NCBI RefSeq assembly: GCF_010470675.1
Contig: NZ_VOIQ01000005.1
Location: 1 to 64,000 of the forward strand
Source: Desulfovibrio sp. JC010
GTDB lineage: Bacteria; Desulfobacterota; Desulfovibrionia; Desulfovibrionales; Desulfovibrionaceae
Direction: 5' to 3'
DNA length: 64,000 bases
The notes under the pieces are model-generated. The model saw only the letters and a list, made by a program, of their open reading frames with translations, had not been told where the DNA came from and did not search any database. A program made the position numbers and the translations under genes. Positions 1 to 8,586 of the stretch are shown piece by piece. Positions within the stretch are counted from its first letter, which is position 1. The number at the start of each line of letters is the position of its first letter.

Positions 1-104
1 TTTTCTCCAAAATAAACACAATTTTCCCTTCTGATCCCAAATCTGACTTTGGTCGCACAAACTTGAGCTTTTCAAATTAAATCGAACGGAAGAAAGCATA
101 ATAA

Positions 105-132
105 AACCCCGCTTTCCGAGAAAAGCGGGGTT
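105..132 (-). terminator. Intrinsic terminator downstream of nhaB
   Basis: An 11-bp perfect stem (105-115 with 122-132) with a 6-base loop. Read on the minus strand it is followed by TTTTATTAT, so it fits termination of the leftward nhaB transcript. Confidence 0.7.
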
Positions 133-146
133 AGTCAGCAATCTGA

Positions 147-181
147 GCGGGTAACCTGAAATCAGGTTACCCGCTTTTTTT
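147..181 (+). terminator. Intrinsic terminator of a gene left of the window
   Basis: A 13-bp stem (147-159 with 162-174) followed on the plus strand by a run of seven T. With the hairpin at 105-132 it forms a convergent terminator pair. It should end a rightward gene lying before the window. Confidence 0.75.
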
Positions 182-191
182 ATTAATAATT

Positions 192-260
192 CGGCGAAGC
201 CTATTAAAAGGTTTTGGGATTCTTAAACCCTTTTGCAAAAGGGTTTAAGCCGCCGGAGGC
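192..260 (+). repeat. Dispersed hairpin repeat, copy R1
   Basis: Starts with CGGCGAAGCC, continues AAAAGGTTTTGGGATTCTT, then a 12-bp stem TTAAACCCTTTT/AAAAGGGTTTAA with a GC loop, and ends CCGCCGGAGGC. The GGAGGC end faces the nhaB stop codon. This is the cleanest short-form copy of the nine in the window. Confidence 0.85.
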
Positions 261-269
261 ATTTTTTTC

Positions 270-1889
270 TTACAAGAACCAGTCAACTGCCAGCAGACCT
301 GCGATGGACATGGTTATGGTGTAGGGCAGTGCCAGCAGAACCATTCTGCCGTAGGAAAGCCTGATGACCGGAGCAAGGGCACTGGTCAGCAGGAACAGGA
401 ACGCAGCCTGTCCGTTGGGGGTTGCAACGGAAGGAATGTTGGTTCCGGTGTTGATGGCTACGGCCAGCTTGTCGAACTGGGTCATGGCAGCCTGAACCTG
501 TGCGGCTGCAGCCTGAGGCAGGGTCGCGATTACGTCGGCACGCACACCGTGGGGATCGGTCAGTTTGGCCATGAGTTCCTGGCCGCTCATGCCGATACCG
601 GGGATGGCATTAAGCAGCTGTACGAAATGCATCTTGGTTTCGGATATGTAGACAGTTGCTACGAATACGTTATCAGAGATTGCGGAGAGCACGCCGTTGG
701 CAACGTAATAGGCCATGAGCTGTGCCTGACCCTGCATGCTGAGTACGTATGAGATGATCGGCTTGAACAGTTCCTGAGAGTGGATAACTGCTACAACGGC
801 GAAGAATACGACCAGCAGCGCGGTAAAGGGCAGGGCCTCTTCAAATGCGGGGCCGATGCGGCTCTCTTCGATGACTCCGGTGAAAGCGGTCAAGAGTACG
901 ATGATGGAAAGACCGACAATACCGACAGCGGCGAGGTGGAATGCCAGAGCAAGAATCAGCCAGACGCCGATGGCGGCCTGAATGATAAGTCTTACTTTAC
1001 CGGCCTGTCCCTGTTTTTCTTCCTGACGCATGGCTTCTTCAAAAAGGAAGGAGCGGATGTTGCCGGGCAGGGTGTGTCCGTATCCGCATATTTTGAACTG
1101 TTCCACCAGCAGGCAGGTCAGCATGCCGACTACGAATACGGGCATGGTGACGGGTGCTACGTTGACTGCAAAGGGGATAAAATGCCAGCCCATTTCGTGG
1201 CCGATGAGCAGGTTCTGAGGCTCACCGACAAGGGTGCAGACGCCGCCGAGCGCGGTACCTACCGCGCCGTGCATCATCAGGTTGCGCAGGAAGCCGCGGA
1301 ACTCTTTGAGTTCTTCGCGGTTTTTTTCTTTGAGGTGCAGGTCGGAATCAAGGCTGTGGGAGCCTGCGTCTGCGCCGCTGGAAACATATTTATGGTAAAC
1401 GCTGTAGAAACCGAGAGCTACAGCGATGATAACCGCGGTAACGGTCAGCGCATCAAGGAATGCTGAAAGGAATGCACCTGCAAAACAGAACAGCAGGGAG
1501 ATGAGCATTTTGGAACGCACATTAACCAGAATGCGGGTGAAGGTGAACTGCAGGAAGTCCTTCATGAAGTGGATACCTGCGACCATGAAAATCAGCAGCA
1601 GGATAACTTCAAAGTTGTGGTGCGCTTCGTGGTAAATTACCTCAGGACTGGTCAGTCCGATGAATACCGCTTCTATTGCCAGCAGTCCGCCAGCCGGAAG
1701 AGGGTAGCACTTGAGTGCCATGGTCAGGGTGAAGATAAATTCCGCGATTAGGACCCAGCCCGCTACGAAAGGCCCTACGGTTGCCATGATTATGGGGTTG
1801 ATGATCAGGAAGGCCAGAATAGCCAGTTTGTACCACATCGGGGCATGGCCCAGAAAGGTATTCACAAAAGTTTTCGCTAATGATTGCAT
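270..1889 (-). CDS. nhaB: Na+/H+ antiporter NhaB
   Basis: Inner-membrane sodium/proton antiporter that exports Na+ in exchange for H+. The 539-residue product is hydrophobic throughout, with about a dozen membrane segments. It carries NhaB family blocks: [16 protein letters not shown] near the N-terminus, [16 protein letters not shown] around residue 55 and [13 protein letters not shown] around residue 145. I start it at 1889, where GGAGAG lies six bases upstream and family similarity begins, rather than 20 codons earlier. It is a single-gene unit ending toward the hairpin at 105-132. With the NhaC-type antiporter at 38-40 kb it suggests a Na+-rich habitat. Confidence 0.93.
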   Translation of the reverse strand: MQSLAKTFVNTFLGHAPMWYKLAILAFLIINPIIMATVGPFVAGWVLIAEFIFTLTMALKCYPLPAGGLLAIEAVFIGLTSPEVIYHEAHHNFEVILLLIFMVAGIHFMKDFLQFTFTRILVNVRSKMLISLLFCFAGAFLSAFLDALTVTAVIIAVALGFYSVYHKYVSSGADAGSHSLDSDLHLKEKNREELKEFRGFLRNLMMHGAVGTALGGVCTLVGEPQNLLIGHEMGWHFIPFAVNVAPVTMPVFVVGMLTCLLVEQFKICGYGHTLPGNIRSFLFEEAMRQEEKQGQAGKVRLIIQAAIGVWLILALAFHLAAVGIVGLSIIVLLTAFTGVIEESRIGPAFEEALPFTALLVVFFAVVAVIHSQELFKPIISYVLSMQGQAQLMAYYVANGVLSAISDNVFVATVYISETKMHFVQLLNAIPGIGMSGQELMAKLTDPHGVRADVIATLPQAAAAQVQAAMTQFDKLAVAINTGTNIPSVATPNGQAAFLFLLTSALAPVIRLSYGRMVLLALPYTITMSIAGLLAVDWFL

Positions 1890-2333
1890 AGCTTCTCTCC
1901 ATTCGCTTAGATCTGTAAAACAATGAATACTGAAGATGGATCCCGGCAATCCCGTGTTTGTGGTGTGGTTTGTCTGGCTCGCGGGAAATGCGTAAAGCGT
2001 GAAGCCGGGTGGGGCACTGTCGAAGGGCCGAATTTTGGCGATGGTCCGGGGGCAGTGTCGCAGGTATCAGTATGTGAGGTGGAGGTAATTCCACTATCCT
2101 TCGGCGGGTTTTATATGCCTCTGTTGAACAGATGTCCAGTTATGAAGTGTTAAATTATAGTATTATATGATTTTCAGTTTATAAATGGGAATTATTTCAC
2201 ATTCAGTTGATAATGTTTGGTTTATTAATTTTGATAAGTTGGAAAAGTTGCCCTCTTTTTTTATTTAATACATGACACCTGTTTTTATCAGGTGCTATGC
2301 TGGCCGCAGAACCATCAAACAACGGGAGGTTAT
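1890..2333. other. Intergenic region between divergent genes
   Basis: No convincing gene. The part next to nhaB is GC-balanced and should hold its promoter, though no clear -35/-10 pair stands out. From about 2150 it becomes very AT-rich, consistent with promoters for the rightward small gene. A short hairpin CACCTG/CAGGTG (2276-2281 with 2289-2294) sits about 40 bases before the next start codon. Confidence 0.5.
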
Positions 2334-2531
2334 ATGGATTTTGAAAGTTTAATAAGCTTGCTGTTGGTCGCGGTTGTTGTCTGGGTTTTGTTCCGGCTTA
2401 AGAAGAAAAAGAATCGCGGCAGCAGTCATAATCAACATAACCGCGATGATGACTATTATGATAACGACAGCCGTGATGACGATTCCGGCAGTGAAGATTC
2501 CGGTAGTGATGACTCCGGTGGCGATGATTAA
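2334..2531 (+). CDS. Small membrane protein with acidic DSG-rich tail
   Basis: Product of 65 residues, not recognised as a known family. Residues 5-21 form one hydrophobic segment, followed by a basic stretch (RLKKKKNR), which predicts a cytoplasmic C-terminus. The tail is built of Asp, Ser and Gly with DSG/SDDSG-like repeats and is strongly acidic and probably disordered. The start at 2334 is chosen because GGGAGG lies six bases before the ATG; an upstream in-frame ATG lacks a ribosome site. The stop is 29 bases from the following exported protein, so the two are probably co-transcribed. Confidence 0.65.
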   Translation: MDFESLISLLLVAVVVWVLFRLKKKKNRGSSHNQHNRDDDYYDNDSRDDDSGSEDSGSDDSGGDD

Positions 2532-2560
2532 TCCAAGAGCTGGAATTAAGGTGGTTTCAG

Positions 2561-3691
2561 GTGAGAACTTATTTTTGCGTGCTTGTTTTTGTGTTTTGTT
2601 TTGCCTCTACTGCCCCGGCGTCCTCTCTTGAGGATGTCTGGGGTGAGGTGCATCCTCTTTTGTCCGATGCTGTATCCGAATTGGATCTGCGGGGGAATGT
2701 CCCGGATTCATCATGGAATCCGCTGGAAAAGGATAAAGAGAGCGTTGACGGGAAGATCAACGATCTGCTGGATGAATGTATAGAAGTGCTCGGTATTTCC
2801 GGTATGTCGGAAACCAAGGATGCCATCCGCAAGTTGCAGGAGGATTCAAAGCATTGCCGGGAGCGGGTAGCGGAGTTGAAAACCGAACGTCTGGCCGCTC
2901 CAAAGAAGGTGGAGAATTGGGAGGTCTGGAAAAAGGATGCCGCTTCTATTGATGAAGAGATTAAAGATCTTGAAATCCGTGAAGAAGAGAATGAGAGGCG
3001 GGTGGAATCGTTAATCGACAAGCTTCTTGAAGAGATGCGGGCCATTGGCATGAAAGTGGATCGTGAGCAGGTGGAAACGCTGGTTTACAGCGTTACCGGG
3101 GATGATGATGTGCGTCTGGTCTCTGTTTTTAACAATGTGAAACTGATCACCGCCGAGTTGCAGCGTCTGACTTCCGAGGCAAATGAAAATATTGAAATGG
3201 CCAAGCGGTATTACGGTATGCATACCTTGCTGCTGCGAATCCTGATTAATCTTTATGATACTTACGAACGCAGAATTAACGATGTTTATCTGGTTAAAAT
3301 TGCAGATATAATCAGTAAACAGGAGGAACTGATCCAGCGGACAATTGAAAAAATAAACAGTGAACCGGCCAAATACCGGGGAATATACAAAACAAATCTC
3401 GCGGCACAGGGGCTGACTGTACGTACAGCCAGAAAGTATGCCCAGTATCTCGGCAAGAACCGGAAACGCATAGCTGATGCAAGGTCCGGAATTTATCATG
3501 AATATGAAGTGGCCCTGAATACCTATGAAACAGTGCAGGGAGCGCACAATCTCATAATCATGATGCGTGATGCCAATGCCATGCTGGACCGTATTTCGGA
3601 ATTGCAGACCCCGGATCTAATCGTATTTCAGAATACTGAGATGAAGACCGAATTTCGTAAATTGACCAATAGACTTAATTCACTCGACTAG
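2561..3691 (+). CDS. Exported coiled-coil protein, unknown function
   Basis: Product of 376 residues with a signal peptide (MRTYFCVLVFVFCFASTAPA) and a mature part rich in Glu, Lys, Arg and Leu with heptad character, especially residues 80-165 and 200-300. This predicts a long helical periplasmic protein. No catalytic motif was seen. GTG start, with AAGGTGG eight bases upstream. It follows the small acidic membrane protein, and the two may form a pair. Family not recognised. Confidence 0.75.
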   Translation: MRTYFCVLVFVFCFASTAPASSLEDVWGEVHPLLSDAVSELDLRGNVPDSSWNPLEKDKESVDGKINDLLDECIEVLGISGMSETKDAIRKLQEDSKHCRERVAELKTERLAAPKKVENWEVWKKDAASIDEEIKDLEIREEENERRVESLIDKLLEEMRAIGMKVDREQVETLVYSVTGDDDVRLVSVFNNVKLITAELQRLTSEANENIEMAKRYYGMHTLLLRILINLYDTYERRINDVYLVKIADIISKQEELIQRTIEKINSEPAKYRGIYKTNLAAQGLTVRTARKYAQYLGKNRKRIADARSGIYHEYEVALNTYETVQGAHNLIIMMRDANAMLDRISELQTPDLIVFQNTEMKTEFRKLTNRLNSLD

Positions 3692-3830
3692 AGTTTTATA
3701 GCCTTGATCTATCATATTTTATGATGGGGGTGTTATTTTAAAAAGAATTTTGATAAGAACCTAAAATAAGTTGATTTTTGTTTTTTATTGTGTCTTTATT
3801 TGCATAAATTGATCGCGTTGAAGGTGTTTT

Positions 3831-3899
3831 GTGAACGAATATTCTGAAATTGGACGCAGAGGCGAAAAAGAACCGTATTTATGTGGTTGGATTCTATAA
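3831..3899 (+). CDS. Possible 22-codon leader ORF overlapping the EIIC-EAL start
   Basis: GTG start with AAGGTG five bases upstream, 22 codons, TAA at 3897-3899. It overlaps the ATG at 3881 of the next gene in another frame. The large gene has no good ribosome site of its own, so this ORF could couple translation. It could also be chance. Confidence 0.3.
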   Translation: MNEYSEIGRRGEKEPYLCGWIL

Positions 3900-6046
3900 A
3901 TTTGAAAATGGACCGGGTCGCTTCACTGACTTTTTTCAGGGTCTTGAAGCGAAGCCAGTTGCAGATATTCCCCCTGATTGTTGTCGGGGCTGTTTTTCTT
4001 TGTATCCTTAATCTGCCCCTTCAGAATTTTTCCGTCATCATCTCCGACCCTCTAAGAACGGTTCTGGAGGATATAGTAAACGGCACATACGGTGTTGCTG
4101 CATTGGTTCTTTTGTGCAGTATGAGTTATAATTTCGGGGTCATGCACAATAAAAACGGGTCCGGAGAGTATGCCAGTCCGAACCTTTTTGTGGTTATCGC
4201 CTTATCCTGCTTTTTTATTCTGCACGGTGATATCAACTTTGCAACTTTCAGTGAAATAGCCTCCTTGGGTAAAGGGATTGCTCAGGCTTTTTTTGTTGCC
4301 TCCCTTTCCAGCTATCTACTTCATAAATTTATTGAGCTACGCTTGCGTGTGCCCGTCTCAGGGGCCGGATACGATCTTTTTTCACGGGAGGTTCTGGCTC
4401 TTATCCCGGCCTGTGTGGCCGTGATTCTGATTTTTGCCCTGCTCAAGAAATTGATGCTTATGGCAGGGTTCACCAATTTTCATGAATTAAAACAGCATCT
4501 GATTCTTCTGGCAGTTAATTTTACAGATTCGGAGTTTTTGAACGGCCTGTTATATACTGTCAGCTCGCAGTTGTTATGGTTTTTCGGGGCTCATGGTCCA
4601 AATACCCTGTCTTTTTTTGATAGTGCTCTTTTTGCTAAAAATATGGATTTCAATATGGCGGCCATCCATGCCGGGAGTGTTCCACCGCACATATTGACCA
4701 AAGGGTTTCTCGATTGCTTCACCATGGTCGGGGGATCGGGGCTGACCTTAAGCCTGATCATTGCTATTCTGCTGAAAGGAAGTGATTCTGGTGTCAGAAG
4801 AATTTCCATGTTTGCTCTGCTGGTTTGTATTTTTAATGTGAATGAGCCTCTGCTTTTCGGTATCCCGCTGATCCTTAATCCCATTTACGCAATTCCGTTT
4901 ATCCTTACCCCGGTGCTGACTTACTGCATTGCCTACGCTGTGACCTTGGCCGGGCTTGTCCCTGTGATTACCAATGCGGTGCATTGGACAACTCCTGCGC
5001 TTTTAAATGTGTACCAGGCTACAGGATCATGGTCAGGTGTGTTGTTGCAGCTTTTTGTTCTTGCTGTCGGTGTGGGAGCATATATGCCGTTTGTGGTTAT
5101 TTTCGACCGGGTGGTAAAAAAGCAGTATGAGCAGGGTATGAGCGAGGTCCTTACAGCGGCGCGCAGGACTGGGGAGTACAATGGTTACAAATGCCTTGGG
5201 CTTCCCGGTTTCGAAGGTTTTGTTGCCCGTTCTTTAGCCCATGATCTTGTCAATGCTATCAGGCATGAAGAGCAGCTTTACATGGTCTATCAGCCTCAGG
5301 TGGATGTTGAGGCCGGGAGAATCATCGGTGCCGAAGCCCTTCTGCGCTGGAAACACCCTTCGTACGGGCATATCTCCCCGGAGGTAGTTGTTGCTCTTGC
5401 TGAGGATATGAACTGCATTGACCAGTTGAGTTATTTTGTTCTCAGGGAATCATGTTCGCAGCTAAGCGTCTGGCATGAGCGGTTTGGCAAGGATTTTTTT
5501 GTTTCAGTCAACTTTACGCCTTCCCTTTTTGCTGATGAGAAGCTTGACGAAAAAGTTATCAGCTGCCTGCGTGCAGCACAGGTCCCGGCAAATTGCCTTG
5601 AAATTGAAATTACGGAATCAATCGCCATGACTTCCAGTGACCGTGAGCTTGAAAATCTGAATAGACTTCGCGAGCGGGGCGTATGTATTTCTATTGATGA
5701 TTTCGGTATGGGCCATACTTCGCTGCGTTATCTGCGAGAGCTTCCCATTGATAAGGTCAAGATTGACCGCTCCCTGACCTTTGGTTCCCTCAATGATGTG
5801 AATAAGCATATTGTCTCCAGTATTCTGGAGTTGTGCCGGAACATTAATATGAAAGTCGTTGTCGAGGGAGTGGAAGAGCCTGAGCAGCTGGAACAGTTGC
5901 GGGAAATGGGAGGATCTTGTTTTCAGGGATATTATTTCAGCAGGCCGTTGCCCGGAGAAGAGTGCATGTGCTTTATGGGAAATTGGGGCTGCGGGAAATT
6001 CGATCAGCTTCAAACATATTCACCAAAAGAACTGGGATGGATATGA
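3881..6046 (+). CDS. PTS EIIC-like membrane domain fused to EAL c-di-GMP phosphodiesterase
   Basis: Product of 721 residues. Residues 1-430 are a membrane domain of the lactose/cellobiose PTS EIIC family: it keeps the sugar-site motif FFGAHGPN near residue 236 and FNVNEPLLFGIPLILNP near 314. Residues 465-695 are an EAL domain with the catalytic set intact: GAEALLRW (484), EITES (575), SIDDFGMG (605), KVKIDR and VVEGVE. It should hydrolyse c-di-GMP at the inner membrane, probably in response to a ligand at the EIIC site. No EIIA or EIIB domain is fused or adjacent, so sensing seems likelier than transport. The start is uncertain; a coupled leader ORF overlaps it. A terminator follows at 6063. 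Confidence 0.88.
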   Translation: MWLDSINLKMDRVASLTFFRVLKRSQLQIFPLIVVGAVFLCILNLPLQNFSVIISDPLRTVLEDIVNGTYGVAALVLLCSMSYNFGVMHNKNGSGEYASPNLFVVIALSCFFILHGDINFATFSEIASLGKGIAQAFFVASLSSYLLHKFIELRLRVPVSGAGYDLFSREVLALIPACVAVILIFALLKKLMLMAGFTNFHELKQHLILLAVNFTDSEFLNGLLYTVSSQLLWFFGAHGPNTLSFFDSALFAKNMDFNMAAIHAGSVPPHILTKGFLDCFTMVGGSGLTLSLIIAILLKGSDSGVRRISMFALLVCIFNVNEPLLFGIPLILNPIYAIPFILTPVLTYCIAYAVTLAGLVPVITNAVHWTTPALLNVYQATGSWSGVLLQLFVLAVGVGAYMPFVVIFDRVVKKQYEQGMSEVLTAARRTGEYNGYKCLGLPGFEGFVARSLAHDLVNAIRHEEQLYMVYQPQVDVEAGRIIGAEALLRWKHPSYGHISPEVVVALAEDMNCIDQLSYFVLRESCSQLSVWHERFGKDFFVSVNFTPSLFADEKLDEKVISCLRAAQVPANCLEIEITESIAMTSSDRELENLNRLRERGVCISIDDFGMGHTSLRYLRELPIDKVKIDRSLTFGSLNDVNKHIVSSILELCRNINMKVVVEGVEEPEQLEQLREMGGSCFQGYYFSRPLPGEECMCFMGNWGCGKFDQLQTYSPKELGWI

Positions 6047-6062
6047 TTTTGTGAAAACAAAA

Positions 6063-6098
6063 AAACGGTCCGGAATGGCATTTCGGACCGTTTTTTTT
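6063..6098 (+). terminator. Terminator of the EIIC-EAL gene
   Basis: Stem AACGGTCCG/CGGACCGTT followed by a run of eight T on the plus strand, 17 bases after the stop codon. Confidence 0.85.
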
Positions 6099-6139
6099 AT
6101 TGGTACTAATTACTTGCAATCATTGAGTGTGCAGAATTT

Positions 6140-6436
6140 CTATTCTGGAGTATCTTTTAAAATTTCATAGCCGTCAGCCATCATTGTGGGCGTAAAATGG
6201 ATGATTTCATATTCGGCAACTCCTTCGCGCTTGAAAGGGTCTTCATTGATGATTTCATCCAGCTTTTCCAGACTAATGTTATTCGCAAGAATAACTCCTC
6301 CTGTGCGTGGAATTTTCCGGCCTGATGTAATGAAAATTCCTTCGCTATAGTATTTTTCCAGATATTCTATGTGTTCATCCAGCAAAGAATCAATGTCTTC
6401 CAAGGGCTTGATATAATTTAAATTAAGTATGTACAT
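6140..6436 (-). CDS. YciI-like (YCII domain) protein
   Basis: Product of 98 residues matching the YCII ferredoxin-like family: H-x3-YLEKYYSEGIF, SGRKIPRTGGVILA and NEDPFKREGVAEYEIIHFTP are the usual landmarks. Family members are small cytoplasmic proteins of mostly unproven activity; some act as dehydrochlorinases or hydrolases. The His of the DEHIEYL helix is the usual candidate active-site residue. Single gene facing the EIIC-EAL gene, with a short AT-rich gap to the STAS gene. Ribosome site weak. Confidence 0.82.
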   Translation of the reverse strand: MYILNLNYIKPLEDIDSLLDEHIEYLEKYYSEGIFITSGRKIPRTGGVILANNISLEKLDEIINEDPFKREGVAEYEIIHFTPTMMADGYEILKDTPE

Positions 6437-6580
6437 AGTTGTTGCTCTGTATGTTTTGGGATGATAGAAATTATTTTGTTAATTGTCTTGATACTTTTTG
6501 TAAGGATGAACTTATAGTGCGTGTGTCGAGAAGTGGCAAGTGGGGAGCGGGGTAAATTTGCAGCTGTTCAGGAGCGAAAA

Positions 6581-6910
6581 ATGATTTTGTCTCAGGAAAG
6601 GGTCGGGGACTTTGTCATTCTGCGGGTTGGTGAAAACAGGGTTGATGCAACGAATTCAACAGCATTGCAGGAACAGGTTTCCGGTCTCGTCAGAGATGGG
6701 GAGTGCAAGTTTGTAATAGACCTTTCCTCTGTCCTTTTCATGGATTCCGGCGGGCTTGCCGGATTGATTCCGGCTGTGAACGGACTTCCTGCCGGGGGCT
6801 GTTTTTTACTGACCGGGCTGCATCCGCGTGTGGAGCAGATTTTCCGGCTTACCAAGCTCGATACCATTTTCGACATATATCCTTCCGTTGACGAGGCCCT
6901 GCTTTCCTGA
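6581..6910 (+). CDS. STAS-domain protein (anti-sigma factor antagonist type)
   Basis: Product of 109 residues forming one STAS domain of the SpoIIAA/RsbV type. The motif VLFMDSGGLAGLI near residue 58 places a Ser at the position phosphorylated in this family, so switching by a cognate HPK-type anti-sigma kinase is plausible. No kinase or phosphatase partner lies next to it. The start at 6581 has AGGAG seven bases upstream; the longer frame from 6521 lacks a site. Confidence 0.85.
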   Translation: MILSQERVGDFVILRVGENRVDATNSTALQEQVSGLVRDGECKFVIDLSSVLFMDSGGLAGLIPAVNGLPAGGCFLLTGLHPRVEQIFRLTKLDTIFDIYPSVDEALLS

Positions 6911-7003
6911 CCGACAGGTATGCGGGGCTTGACTATGTCTTGCCGATTGTTAGATTACAGAGCTGATTCATACCGTAATTAAAATTTTTATGGAGGATAT
7001 ACC

Positions 7004-7498
7004 ATGCCGTCTTTTGATATTGTCAGCCAGATTGACGCACAGGAAGTCGATAACGCTGTGAACAATGTACTTAAAGAAGTTGATACCCGTTACGATTTTC
7101 GCGGGGTAAATACCGAGATCAACCTTAACAAAAAGACAAACACCATCAGCCTCGTGACCGGTGATGAGATGAAAATCAAGGCCGTTAAGGACATGATGAT
7201 CACTCATTTTACCAGACGTAAGGTCGATCCCAGATCTCTTGATTTTGGAAAGTTTGAACCCACTTCAAACGGACAGCTCAAACAGGAAGTCAAACTTAAG
7301 GAAGGAATCGACAAGGATACCGCCAAGAAGATCGTAAAAATGATCAAGGGCACCAAAATGAAAGTGCAGGCGGCCATTCAGGATGATCAGGTCCGTGTTA
7401 CCGGCAAAAAGCTGGATGACCTGCAGGCGGTAATGTCGCTGGTCAGGGAAGCCTCTGAACTCGACATGCCGTTCCAGTTCGTAAACATGAAAAAATAG
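7004..7498 (+). CDS. yajQ: YajQ family nucleotide-binding protein
   Basis: Product of 164 residues, full length for the YajQ (DUF520) family, with [11 protein letters not shown] at the N-terminus, TRYDFRG near residue 28 and a C-terminal FQFVNMKK typical of the family. Members have two ferredoxin-like domains; a Xanthomonas homologue binds c-di-GMP, so a link with the upstream EAL protein is possible but unproven. GGAGG lies eight bases before the ATG. The stop codon abuts a long inverted repeat (7498-7624). Confidence 0.95.
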   Translation: MPSFDIVSQIDAQEVDNAVNNVLKEVDTRYDFRGVNTEINLNKKTNTISLVTGDEMKIKAVKDMMITHFTRRKVDPRSLDFGKFEPTSNGQLKQEVKLKEGIDKDTAKKIVKMIKGTKMKVQAAIQDDQVRVTGKKLDDLQAVMSLVREASELDMPFQFVNMKK

Positions 7499-7624
7499 TC
7501 AGACAGCCGATAAAGCACCATCTGCTGCGTTGCTGCAAAAAATGCTGAAACTCACGTATTTATATACGCGTCGTTCCAGCATTTTTTTTGCGCCTTGCAT
7601 CTGGCACTTTCTCGACTGTCTGAC
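7498..7624. repeat. Long imperfect inverted repeat between convergent genes
   Basis: Arms of about 60 bases, opening with GTCAGACAG and closing with CTGTCTGAC. Inside, TGCTGCAAAAAATGCTG pairs with CAGCATTTTTTTTGCG, and CACGTAT pairs with ATACGCG at the tip. It begins at the yajQ stop codon and can fold on either strand, so it may serve as a bidirectional terminator or RNA-stability element. Confidence 0.75.
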
Positions 7625-7656
7625 GAGATATAATCCGGGGCATGTTCCGGATTTTT

Positions 7657-8133
7657 TTATTCATATCCGTTTTTCTTACAGTACTCCTCGTAACTGACCA
7701 CTGTTTCCATTATTTCCCGGCAGGTATGTTCGCCCTGCCTGCGGACCAGCTCCGGGGCGGCGTTGCTGGCAATCAACCGATCCAGCTCCACTTTTTCCGG
7801 GTAATCGTCAAGGCACTCTTCCTCCACTGTCAGCTTGTCCGGCTGCACTTCCGCCTTTTCCTGAATGCGGTGGTCAATGGAGCTGCACAGATGGTTCAGG
7901 GCCGCGATTACCAGTTCCCTTTCGCCTTCTTCATCCAGTTTACTGAAAAGCAGGTGCAGTCTGTCCAGCGGATTACGCTGATGGTCTTCATGGCGGGGCG
8001 ATGAGCAGTAGCGGTTGATCTGGCTCTGTCCCCGTGAAAAAATTTTCTGCATACAGGTTGGACCCAGCACATCGCGGGAGCACTGCATCATTTCCCATGT
8101 CAGTGTAGCATTATTTGTTTTTTTAGGTTTCAT
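7657..8133 (-). CDS. Hypothetical protein, possibly phage-CII-like regulator
   Basis: Product of 158 residues, no membrane segment. The N-terminal half (QKIFSRGQSQINRYCSSPR) has the feel of a helix-turn-helix DNA-binding region, and the middle is helical with many charged residues. The resemblance to phage regulatory CII-type proteins is an impression, not an identification. No good ribosome site is visible, and the start could lie further in. It converges on yajQ across the long inverted repeat. Confidence 0.6.
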   Translation of the reverse strand: MKPKKTNNATLTWEMMQCSRDVLGPTCMQKIFSRGQSQINRYCSSPRHEDHQRNPLDRLHLLFSKLDEEGERELVIAALNHLCSSIDHRIQEKAEVQPDKLTVEEECLDDYPEKVELDRLIASNAAPELVRRQGEHTCREIMETVVSYEEYCKKNGYE

Positions 8134-8353
8134 GTTAAAATACTTTTGTTTTCAGCTCGGTTAGGTCAAGTCTTATAGATGCGGTCATGCGGTTTTAGAA
8201 AGCGTGGGTTGCACGGGCCTATTTTTCCCCTCGCTTTTCATTTCCGATGGTTTCAATATAAAAACCGTGGATAAATATTGTTAGCATGTGTTATACATAA
8301 AACAGTGTGTTTTTCAATCTTGGCCCGCGCAGGCTGCTGGAGCAACGGAGGTC

Positions 8354-8458
8354 ATGAAATGCGAAAAGATAAATATAACATTCAGGAATGTCTTTATTTT
8401 TCTAAACTGGTTTGACTCATGTCTGCGATTGTTTTATTATTTCAAGGTTATTCTTTAA
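8354..8458 (+). CDS. Possible 34-residue hydrophobic small protein
   Basis: ATG preceded by GGAGGTC, 34 codons, then TAA. The product begins MKCEKINITF and is rich in Phe, Leu and Ile. It lies upstream of the envelope operon promoter. Not recognised, and chance occurrence cannot be excluded. Confidence 0.25.
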   Translation: MKCEKINITFRNVFIFLNWFDSCLRLFYYFKVIL

Positions 8459-8505
8459 ATCAGTCGTCTACTTGAGGTGATTTGCCGGAATAAATTCAAA
8501 TTATG

Positions 8506-8533
8506 TTGCATAAGTTGTGTAATATAATATAGT
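8506..8533 (+). promoter_or_regulatory. Candidate sigma-70 promoter of the envelope operon
   Basis: TTGCAT (8506-8511), 16-base spacer, TATAGT (8528-8533), about 50 bases before the first gene. Sequence inspection only. Confidence 0.4.
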
Positions 8534-8586
8534 TATAAATGAGTGTTAAGTTAAATTAAGTAACCACCTATTTTAAGGAGAGTGAC

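Larger units (their letters stand above)
8134..8586. other. Leader region of the envelope operon
   Basis: No recognised gene. It contains a short ORF with a good ribosome site (8354-8458) and a candidate promoter close to the first operon gene. The rest is AT-rich, without repeats seen. Confidence 0.5.

Noticed and set aside
780-1466. 228-codon frame antisense to nhaB
   Set aside because: It lies wholly inside nhaB, and its product is low-complexity and unlike any family.
7657-8133. Prophage remnant suggested by a CII-like hypothetical protein
   Set aside because: No integrase, structural phage gene or attachment repeat is near, so a single weak resemblance is not enough.
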